A stretch of DNA of 5,598 bases, from positions 279-5,876 of the forward strand of contig DOBD01000240.1 of NCBI GenBank assembly GCA_003506275.1, read 5' to 3'. The position numbers were made by a program, and so were the translations under genes. Of this stretch, positions 1-5,598 are shown in pieces; position 1 is the first letter of the stretch, and every line of letters begins with the position of its first letter. Below the pieces are notes generated by a model. It was not told the origin of the DNA. It saw only the letters and a list, made by a program, of their open reading frames with translations, and did not search any database. This stretch comes from Bacteroidales bacterium (GTDB lineage: Bacteria; Bacteroidota; Bacteroidia; Bacteroidales; UBA1402).

Positions 1-857
1 GGGTATTCAGGTCCGTTCACCACCTTGCCATAAAAGAGCGAAGAGGGGTCAAGTGTGCGCCAGTCCTTGTCGGCCTCACCAAGCACTGTACCCGTGCCGT
101 CTACAGTGCCATCGGCCGTTTTGCAGATCAGCTCCGCCTTGCCGTCGCCGTCGAGGTCGTAAACCAGAAACTGGGTATAGGCGGCCCCGGCCCTGATGTT
201 CTGACCCAAATTGATGCGCCAGCGCAAAGTGCCGTCCAGCGTGTAGGCATCCAGCAACTGCAAGCCTGTCAAACCTGGCTGCGGTGGGTTGCGGGTGAGC
301 GATGGTTCCCATTTGAGCACAATTTCGTACCGTCCATCCCCATCCAAATCGCCCACACTGGCATCGTTGGCCGAATAGGTGTAGGAACGACCACCCACCT
401 CGCCGGGCTGGGGGCGTTGCAGCGGAATGCTGAGGTAGGGAGCAGCACTGGAAGTGATCTGGGGGGCAGCCAAAGGGCTCTGGTTAGTGGCGGTGGAGCT
501 CGGGGTCAACAGTGGGGCAGCAGCCAACCTGAAACAATTGCCGGCTGTGGGTTGAAACACCCCCTCACACACACAATACGTTGTGGCCGTAGCCGGTACG
601 TTGAGGCTGTCAACCAGCCAGGTGACCCGGTCAATGGGCGTTCGGTTCAACTTAACCGGTGCCTGACCCTCCGAAAGGCGGTACACATCGAATGCCACCG
701 TCGAGGGATCCTCCTGCAACAAGCGCCAACTGACAAACACGCGCCCATCGGCCTGACGAACCGCCACCACCCCACGATCAAGGCGTTCCATCGGCAGGGC
801 CAGGGAAACCAAGGGTAGGAGGAACAAAAGCATGATGTGGTTTAGGTATCGGTGCAT
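1..857 (-). CDS. Rhamnogalacturonan endolyase, PL11 family (YesW/YesX-like), N-terminal part; C-terminus beyond the left edge
   Basis: Read on the minus strand from the ATG at 857-855, this frame stays open to the window edge (285 codons plus two bases). An in-frame TAA at 872-870 closes the frame upstream, so this is the first possible ATG; a second ATG at 833 (M9) would shorten the signal peptide. Residues 8-20 form a hydrophobic signal-peptide core (cleavage perhaps after S-L-A20), implying export. The mature N-terminus has the E-x-L-D-R-G-V-V-A-V start and the V-F-V-S-W-R-L-L segment (about 24-47) of PL11 lyases. Then come Y-S-A-N-D-A-S-V-G-D-L-D-G-D-G (161-175), W-x-I-N-L-G-x-N-I-R-A-G-A (213-225) and D-L-D-G-D-G plus K-T-A-D-G-T-V-D-G-T (234-255). 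The D-x-D-G-D-G repeats are calcium-binding blade motifs of the eight-bladed propeller in this family. Known members cleave the rhamnosyl-galacturonic acid bonds of pectin's rhamnogalacturonan I backbone by beta-elimination. Family members are about 600 residues or longer, so more than half is missing, including most of the catalytic propeller. Family assignment is strong; exact endo/exo activity is not determinable here. Confidence 0.93.
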   Translation of the reverse strand, partial: MHRYLNHIMLLFLLPLVSLALPMERLDRGVVAVRQADGRVFVSWRLLQEDPSTVAFDVYRLSEGQAPVKLNRTPIDRVTWLVDSLNVPATATTYCVCEGVFQPTAGNCFRLAAAPLLTPSSTATNQSPLAAPQITSSAAPYLSIPLQRPQPGEVGGRSYTYSANDASVGDLDGDGRYEIVLKWEPSLTRNPPQPGLTGLQLLDAYTLDGTLRWRINLGQNIRAGAAYTQFLVYDLDGDGKAELICKTADGTVDGTGTVLGEADKDWRTLDPSSLFYGKVVNGPEY

Positions 858-891
858 ATGTGAGATGAATTAAAAGATCCGTAAATATAGT

Positions 892-919
892 GCGAAATGG
901 TCAAGTAGACCAGAGCAAA
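892..919 (-). promoter_or_regulatory. Possible weak promoter for the PL11 lyase gene
   Basis: On the minus strand, 899-892 reads TATATTTA, seven of eight positions of the Bacteroidetes -7 box TAnnTTTG. A TTTG lies upstream at 919-916. The spacer is only 16 nt, whereas 19-21 is usual, so the match is poor. The box sits about 35 nt upstream of the lyase ATG, which is a sensible distance. No Shine-Dalgarno sequence precedes that ATG. Confidence 0.25.
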
Positions 920-978
920 TGGGCGTTTCATACAGGAAAACGAGTACGTTTTTTTCTTGTAACAAAATTTTACCATAT

Positions 979-1012
979 TTTGCTTTTTTTAAATATAATG
1001 TCTTTATATTTG
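979..1012 (+). promoter_or_regulatory. Bacteroidetes-type promoter (TTTG / TAnnTTTG) for the lipoprotein gene and probable operon
   Basis: TATATTTG at 1005-1012 matches the Bacteroidetes primary-sigma -7 consensus TAnnTTTG exactly. A TTTG at 979-982 lies 22 nt upstream, close to the usual 19-21 nt spacing of the -33 element. It is the only exact TAnnTTTG I found on either strand between the two divergent genes. It sits in a very AT-rich tract (about 950-1020) with several T runs. The predicted transcription start is near 1019, giving a leader of about 190 nt before the ATG at 1210. The sequence match is direct; its activity is inferred. Confidence 0.55.
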
Positions 1013-1018
1013 GATAGT

Positions 1019-1209
1019 TTTTTGTCGGGAATACCGTCACCACCACCTTGATACCCAGCTTGCTGCTTTTTCTGATGCTGTGTATTCAATCAACGCCCTA
1101 TTCCCTCGTATTACACTCCAACAATATCATTGAGCAGACTTTTCTGTATGCAATCTGCTTGGTGAATGAGCTTTGATAACCATACAATACCTAGAAACAC
1201 ATAAAAGCG
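1019..1209 (+). other. Probable long 5' untranslated leader of the lipoprotein operon
   Basis: This is the stretch between the predicted transcription start and the lipoprotein ATG. It is less AT-rich than the promoter tract just upstream. It carries a possible hairpin with perfect 6-bp arms AGCAGA (1133-1138) and TCTGCT (1154-1159), extendable by two G-T wobbles, with a 15-nt loop. It also contains a short open frame with ATG at 1075 and TGA at 1174-1176 (33 codons). I recognise no riboswitch class, tRNA or known leader RNA here. Whether it regulates anything is unknown. Confidence 0.35.
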
Positions 1210-3696
1210 ATGAAAAAAACACGTATCATTTTTTTGGTGATTACCGCCTCTGTCTTAAGTTCTTGTCTTGAAAATGTTGAACCTGAAGGCATTTACGATC
1301 TTAGACAAGCCAAGAAAGAACTTATTCAAGCCGAAATTTTGTACAAAATGGCTGAAACATCTCTTAAGAATGCTGAAGCCGCATTGACACTTGCTTTGGC
1401 TGACGAACAAAACTTGAAGAATCAGTTGGCGAGTATTCAAATAAAAAGGGCTGAGATTGACTTAAAGATGGACTCTTTACTTTTCATCGAGAAGACCAAA
1501 CTCACGGCACTGGCAATTAGTGACCTTGAATATCAAATGGCTACGTTGGAAATGGCAAAATCCTTAGCCATTGAACAACATAAAGCTCTGTTGGCAACTG
1601 CGTTGATGAATACGGCCAAAGCAGAAACTGATTATCAAAACGCATTAAAGTTGATTGAGGCAGCCAAATTATCGTTGACCCCCGCTGAACAAGTCATCAT
1701 TGATGGATACAAGCTTCAATTAACGACAATCAGCAACACTATCAATACTGTACAGGCAACCATTGTGAATCGAAAAGACAAGTTGCTGGATTACGAATAT
1801 GGTATGGGCATCTTTGATGAAAATTCAGAACGAAAAAATATTGAAACCCAAATAAAAACCCTTGAGCAAATACTTGAAAAAGCCAGGAATGCAAGAGCTT
1901 TATTTTTTCACTTCGCGGATTCCAGTGATATAAATACGTGGCAGAGTCAGTTAAAAACAGTAGAAAGTGAGATTACTTTAACTGAACGAATGATTGACAG
2001 TATCGCTGTTGTGATACAGAGCAATGCGTTAAAGGAAAAACCGGTTCGGGATAGCATTTCAATCCTTCAAGTTGCAAAACAAAGAATCATCAGTACTAAT
2101 AGTACCATACAAAATGAAATTTCAAGTGGCTTTTCCACAGAAGTAACCGTCCCTTTGTCAACACAACATCAATTTGGGAAAATTCTCATTGCCAATCCTC
2201 AATTAATCAATGCAGGATACGTCCCCAACAATCCTAAGAAGGATGATGTTTCTAATGGGCGTCGATACTATTTTGATGACAATCTCTTCGGGTATGGAAA
2301 TGTTACGTTCTACCAATGCCTCATTTCTCCAGGTTTGTTTCCAACGATAAGGAGTAAAATTCAACCATTAATACTCTCGAATGAAGAAAAAGAGCAATTA
2401 AAAGTGGCTCAAACTACCCGTGTGAACAACAGAAATTCACTAAGAAATCAGTATGTAGAATTACTCTTATCTTGGACTAGCGCTGTGTCAAATTTTAAAA
2501 CCAAAGCTTTGGCATATCGGTTGGGGGAAGCTGTTGATGCACAACAGTCAGCGATTGATGCATTAAACTATTATCTAACAATTTATACACCTCCAACGAC
2601 AACTCAGAAAAATACCTTGCTCTTGGCTGTAAGGGAAAACTTTGCTAGGATCAGGATGGAACTAAGCGGTGAGTCTTTTTCTGTTAATGATGGCACGACA
2701 CAGCGGCCTTTGTTGGAACTGAGTTCAATTGATCTTGACAACAATACCCTTTTAACCAATCTTTCAACCCTGCTCAATGCAATCAGTAAACTTGATGCCG
2801 ATGGAAGTTATGGACAATATGGAGTCAATAGTATTATTTACGATTGGAAATACTATTCAACATACTTGTTTGGTGTTGAAGATAGACTTACAGAGCTTAG
2901 TAACAATGCTGATTTTGGAGGTCTATTGGAGTTGTATGTTGCATATACTGTTTCGGTACCGTATTCTTCTGAAGCGGTAGTAGTAGACAACAATGCAATC
3001 AAGTCCTATCTCATTAAAATCTATGGTAATTGCTTCACGAATACTTATGACAATATTGATATCGTTTACCAATCGAATTTTTATAGCTCACTATGGTATA
3101 AAATGCAAGCTGCTGAAAATGCGGTATCATATTATGATGACTTATTGACAAATAACGACTATCAATTCTTACTGTCCATTTTTACAGAAGCTGAAAACAA
3201 ACTACAGACAAAGTATTCCGGTTTAATTAATGAGTATAATCAGAATCTTGCCAGTATTGAGCAAATTGATGTCTGGTTGGACCAATTAAATGCACGTTTG
3301 TTGGAAGTCTCAGATAACAGTGAATTAACAGCGTTGTCTTCGGCTATGATAACCCATAAAAATGACTTGATTAATATAAGAAATTCAATTATCAATCTCA
3401 TTAGCTATAATGAGTATGGCATTAGTGGGACTAATTCCAAAGAATTCCAGGATAACATCTCTATTTACAAAGAGATCCTGCAGAATAATGTTGTGAATGC
3501 CGAAGATAATTTAAGAAAAGCACTTTTAAAATTGGAAAGACTTGATGCGGGTGGATATACAGAACAAATAGAAATAACATACCTCAGGGAAGAGATTAAA
3601 AGTCTTGAAGAGGAATTGGTAACATTAAACAATGAATTTGACAGAATATCGCAGTTAATCAAAGAGACTATGGCTCTTCTAATCAGTGCTAATTAG
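1210..3696 (+). CDS. Large predicted coiled-coil lipoprotein, unknown function
   Basis: The 828-residue product starts with a lipoprotein signal peptide: basic n-region K2-K3-T-R5, hydrophobic core I6-L16 and lipobox L16-S17-S18-C19, so C19 should be lipidated. The residues after C19 (L-E-N-V-E-P-E) are acidic, as is common in Bacteroidota surface lipoproteins, but this is not a clear export signal. Residues about 31-160 are rich in Ala, Leu, Lys and Glu and look like long amphipathic helices. Residues about 205-305 and 655-825 also look like coiled coil. The middle (about 310-640) has more Gly, Pro, Tyr and Asn and probably folds separately; it holds the only other cysteines, C370 and C608. 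The ATG was chosen because it gives a complete signal peptide; no Shine-Dalgarno precedes it, only an A-rich tract. It is the first gene of a likely operon, 55 bp before a beta-barrel gene. I do not recognise the family. A spacer, scaffold or partner role at the envelope is possible, but this is inference. Confidence 0.85.
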   Translation: MKKTRIIFLVITASVLSSCLENVEPEGIYDLRQAKKELIQAEILYKMAETSLKNAEAALTLALADEQNLKNQLASIQIKRAEIDLKMDSLLFIEKTKLTALAISDLEYQMATLEMAKSLAIEQHKALLATALMNTAKAETDYQNALKLIEAAKLSLTPAEQVIIDGYKLQLTTISNTINTVQATIVNRKDKLLDYEYGMGIFDENSERKNIETQIKTLEQILEKARNARALFFHFADSSDINTWQSQLKTVESEITLTERMIDSIAVVIQSNALKEKPVRDSISILQVAKQRIISTNSTIQNEISSGFSTEVTVPLSTQHQFGKILIANPQLINAGYVPNNPKKDDVSNGRRYYFDDNLFGYGNVTFYQCLISPGLFPTIRSKIQPLILSNEEKEQLKVAQTTRVNNRNSLRNQYVELLLSWTSAVSNFKTKALAYRLGEAVDAQQSAIDALNYYLTIYTPPTTTQKNTLLLAVRENFARIRMELSGESFSVNDGTTQRPLLELSSIDLDNNTLLTNLSTLLNAISKLDADGSYGQYGVNSIIYDWKYYSTYLFGVEDRLTELSNNADFGGLLELYVAYTVSVPYSSEAVVVDNNAIKSYLIKIYGNCFTNTYDNIDIVYQSNFYSSLWYKMQAAENAVSYYDDLLTNNDYQFLLSIFTEAENKLQTKYSGLINEYNQNLASIEQIDVWLDQLNARLLEVSDNSELTALSSAMITHKNDLINIRNSIINLISYNEYGISGTNSKEFQDNISIYKEILQNNVVNAEDNLRKALLKLERLDAGGYTEQIEITYLREEIKSLEEELVTLNNEFDRISQLIKETMALLISAN

Positions 3697-3751
3697 ACGA
3701 TAAGTCATGTAATAATATGTAAATATTTTTAATAGGAACCAATTATCGATC

Positions 3752-4597
3752 ATGAAAAAAACACAACAGTATTTAATAAGTGTACTGATCATCCTGATGT
3801 ATTGTTCTCCCCATCTAACAAAGGCTGAAAACACCGATGTGGGTTTTGCGCCCACATCAGGTGATGTGCAACTTGAACTGGTATTTGGTTCATCAACGTA
3901 TTTCAACGATGAGTCTGGTCTTGATTATTTGCTTCCCAAAGATGATGGCAGTAGTATCGGACTTGGTTCTGGCAGTCAATCAGACGATTTAGGAATCTAC
4001 CTTAATACAGGCTCATTGACCAACCACTCAGTAGGCAATATGCTTGGGGTGAGAGCCGGTATTTTCATGTCATCCAAATGGGCCATCAACGCCCTTTTGA
4101 ACATGAACTTCAACATAACTCCCAAAAAGGATTTTATTGAAGGTGACAATTCAGTGCCTGATATGATCATACCAAATTACCAGTACATACAAGCGAAAAC
4201 CAGTCACTTATGGTCGACAGAAGTTGGTCTGAACCGGTTTTATGCCGTTAGAAATGAAAGTATTAATCCGTATTTTGGCTTTTTTGGTGGTTTTCAAATG
4301 GCAAGAGTGGAAACCATGTACCCATATACCGGAGAATTGACCTCTGGTGGTGATCCGATAGAACTCTATAGACCTTACTATCGAGCTGGACAAATGTGGT
4401 CTGCTTCAGGCGGTCTGATGTTTGGCGTAGAGTATGGCCTCTTTCCCGGCTTTATTCTTGGTTTTGAAGTAAGTCCGGTGCGTTACCAGTACAGCGTCAT
4501 TGATATAAGACCAAGCGGGCTTAGTGCCTACATGGCCGACCACCATAACATACGCGTGTTTTCGTTGCCACGATTCAAAGTGGCCATACGGTATTAG
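3752..4597 (+). CDS. Outer-membrane beta-barrel protein, unknown specific function
   Basis: The 281-residue product has a type I signal peptide (K2-K3, hydrophobic core L8-Y17, likely cleavage T23-K24-A25|E26). After a Gly/Ser/Asp-rich segment (about 62-95), alternating hydrophobic and aromatic stretches suit transmembrane beta-strands: roughly 98-107, 109-120, 144-164, 171-188, 213-229, 233-250 and 266-281. N-P-Y-F-G-F-F-G-G (172-180) resembles the small OmpA-like or OMP_b-brl barrels of Bacteroidota. The chain ends F-K-V-A-I-R-Y, an aromatic C-terminus of the kind recognised by the BAM machinery. AGGAA at 3734-3738 lies 13 nt before the ATG, long for a ribosome binding site. The first 13 nt are identical to those of the preceding lipoprotein gene. 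The gene lies 55 bp after the lipoprotein and 63 bp before the C10 peptidase, suggesting cotranscription. Barrel placement is well supported; transport, receptor or anchoring roles cannot be told apart. It is not obviously PorV or PorP/SprF of type IX secretion. Confidence 0.8.
   Translation: MKKTQQYLISVLIILMYCSPHLTKAENTDVGFAPTSGDVQLELVFGSSTYFNDESGLDYLLPKDDGSSIGLGSGSQSDDLGIYLNTGSLTNHSVGNMLGVRAGIFMSSKWAINALLNMNFNITPKKDFIEGDNSVPDMIIPNYQYIQAKTSHLWSTEVGLNRFYAVRNESINPYFGFFGGFQMARVETMYPYTGELTSGGDPIELYRPYYRAGQMWSASGGLMFGVEYGLFPGFILGFEVSPVRYQYSVIDIRPSGLSAYMADHHNIRVFSLPRFKVAIRY
3836..3858 (+). repeat. Perfect 8-bp inverted repeat inside the barrel gene
   Basis: GATGTGGG (3836-3843) and CCCACATC (3851-3858) are exact reverse complements separated by 7 nt (TTTTGCG). 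They lie about 85 nt into the barrel reading frame, just after the signal-peptide codons. The RNA could form a fairly stable hairpin. It is not followed by a T run, so it is not a typical terminator. An inverted repeat of this size could occur by chance in a window this long. Confidence 0.5.
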
Positions 4598-4660
4598 TGC
4601 TTCAATTGGCTTGTTGTGAGCCATTGGATGGGGTTTGAATAACAATAAAGATAAATACTC

Positions 4661-5598
4661 ATGAAACCAAATGCTTCAATCATGTCTTTTTTGGTAAGTA
4701 AGAGTAGAAGGTGTTTACTCTTTTTGTTGGTCCTTTGCCTAAATACAACAACACTTTCTTCCAAAACCAGAAATGTAGAAGATGCATGGATGCTTGCGCA
4801 TGCATTTTTTTCCAAAAAGGCATCGCCTCAAAAAGGCCAGCAATTACGCCTAAAAGCGGCTAAACAGTATGATGCTAACCTTTCCAAAGTCTCAGATTCT
4901 ACATCCCAGGTTGACCCTTATTACATTTTCAACAACGGAGAGGCAGCCGGTTATGTTATCATTTCCGGTGATGACAGAGTTGCAGACATTCTTGGTTATG
5001 CAGATACAGGCCGGGTCGAGATAGATCGAATGCCTCCATCAATGAAGTATTGGTTAGATAAATATGCGACAGAGATAAAATTATTAAGCGAAGAGGGTTC
5101 TAGCACGCATAAAACATCGTTGACAATACCAGAACAGTATGCACCAATTTCACCTTTGATTGGAAATCTAAAATGGGGGCAATCAGACCCCTTTAATATG
5201 TATTGTCCGGTTGTTAACGCGTCAGGCGATAAGGCGCTTGTTGGTTGTACGGCAACAGGCATGGCTATGGCGATGAAGTACCATAATTGGCCTATTAGGG
5301 GTAATGGTAGCCATCAATACACTACAAAAACCAACAAGCTCGCTATCGGTCAAGATTTTTCCGATACTTACTATGATTGGGAAAACATGACGGATGAATA
5401 CACTGAGTCGAGTTCCTTGACAGAGAAAAGTGCCGTGGCAACGTTGATGTACCATTGCGGGGTGGCGGCAAATATGGATTATGGTTTAGAAGCAAGCGGG
5501 GCTTCAGAGTATGATGCGGCATTAGCGCTGATTAACCATTTTGGTTATGACGAAGGCTTGGATGTCGTTCGAAAGAATTACTATTCAATGATTGAGTG
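4661..5598 (+). CDS. C10-family (streptopain/SpeB-like) cysteine peptidase zymogen; C-terminus beyond the right edge
   Basis: The frame opens at ATG 4661 and stays open to the edge (312 codons plus two bases). Residues about 14-34 form a signal peptide (K14, R16, R17, core L19-L27); M8 (ATG 4682) is an alternative start that keeps it. The propeptide begins N38-V-E-D-A-W and contains P86-Y-Y-I-F-N and G97-Y-V-I-I-S-G-D-D-R106, followed by I-L-G-Y-A-D. This is the Spi-like inhibitory prodomain seen in PrtT, interpain and SpeB relatives. The catalytic domain begins near P165-L-I-G-N-L-K-W-G-Q and carries V194-G-C196-T-A-T-G-M-A followed by M-K-Y-H-N-W-P, so C196 is the predicted nucleophile. The catalytic His and the C-terminus, where many Bacteroidota members carry a type IX secretion sorting domain, lie outside the window. 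Known family members are secreted, papain-fold endopeptidases activated by prodomain removal. It is the third gene of the likely operon, 63 bp after the barrel gene. An A-rich tract rather than a Shine-Dalgarno precedes the start. Confidence 0.93.
   Translation, partial: MKPNASIMSFLVSKSRRCLLFLLVLCLNTTTLSSKTRNVEDAWMLAHAFFSKKASPQKGQQLRLKAAKQYDANLSKVSDSTSQVDPYYIFNNGEAAGYVIISGDDRVADILGYADTGRVEIDRMPPSMKYWLDKYATEIKLLSEEGSSTHKTSLTIPEQYAPISPLIGNLKWGQSDPFNMYCPVVNASGDKALVGCTATGMAMAMKYHNWPIRGNGSHQYTTKTNKLAIGQDFSDTYYDWENMTDEYTESSSLTEKSAVATLMYHCGVAANMDYGLEASGASEYDAALALINHFGYDEGLDVVRKNYYSMIE

Noticed and set aside
417..818. Plus-strand open frame of 133 codons
   Set aside because: It lies antisense to the strongly recognisable PL11 lyase. 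Its composition follows from the high-GC opposite strand, and it has no recognisable protein features.
858..1209. tRNA, small RNA or mobile-element end in the intergenic region
   Set aside because: I found no cloverleaf pattern, terminal inverted repeats, target duplications or transposase remnants, only AT-rich promoter sequence and a weak hairpin.
3724..3731. TATTTTTA upstream of the barrel gene as a separate promoter
   Set aside because: It matches seven of eight positions of TAnnTTTG, but there is no TTTG -33 element at suitable spacing and the tract is simply AT-rich. Cotranscription with the lipoprotein gene is more likely.
3752..4597. Barrel as a type IX secretion component (PorV or PorP/SprF)
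   Set aside because: The presence of a C10 peptidase makes the idea tempting, but I see no distinctive motif of either family, and small barrels of this kind are common in Bacteroidota.
4607..4623. Hairpin TGGCT / AGCCA between the barrel and C10 genes as a terminator
   Set aside because: The stem is only 5 bp with a 7-nt loop, the flanking pairs are broken by mismatches, and no T run follows. It does not support a transcription stop.
4996..5455. Minus-strand open frames opposite the C10 peptidase
   Set aside because: They overlap the catalytic domain, whose motifs are clear on the plus strand, and they show no signal peptide, domain or start context of their own.

Overview
The window looks like chromosomal DNA of a Bacteroidota (Bacteroidetes) bacterium. 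The evidence is an exact Bacteroidetes-type -7 promoter box (TAnnTTTG), A-rich translation starts with little or no Shine-Dalgarno sequence, a signal-peptidase-II lipoprotein, an outer-membrane beta-barrel ending in an aromatic residue, a C10 (streptopain-type) cysteine peptidase and a PL11 pectin lyase. No genus can be named from this alone. There are no RNA genes, IS elements, CRISPR arrays or att sites that I can recognise.

Layout. (1) Positions 1-857, minus strand: the N-terminal 285 codons of a secreted PL11 rhamnogalacturonan endolyase (YesW/YesX type), running off the left edge. Its GC content is high, about 58-60% in sampled lines. (2) Positions 858-1209: a 352-bp divergent intergenic region with an AT-rich core, a good plus-strand promoter around 979-1012, and about 190 nt of probable untranslated leader. 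(3) Positions 1210-3696, plus: an 828-residue predicted lipoprotein with long helical, probably coiled-coil, ends and a different middle; family not recognised. (4) Positions 3752-4597, plus: a 281-residue outer-membrane beta-barrel protein. (5) Positions 4661-5598, plus: the first 312 codons of a secreted C10-family cysteine peptidase with its inhibitory propeptide and catalytic Cys, running off the right edge.

Genes 3-5 share a strand, have gaps of only 55 and 63 bp, have no convincing terminator between them and have similar low GC (roughly 37-40% in sampled lines). They are therefore probably one operon read from the promoter near 1000. All three products should leave the cytoplasm: a lipid-anchored helical protein, an outer-membrane barrel and a secreted protease zymogen. 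A shared cell-envelope or surface function is a reasonable inference, but no known named system matches what I see. The lyase is divergently transcribed, compositionally distinct and probably functionally unrelated (pectin degradation).

The most interesting point is the uncharacterised lipoprotein-barrel-C10 peptidase trio. The rest looks like ordinary Bacteroidota accessory metabolism.
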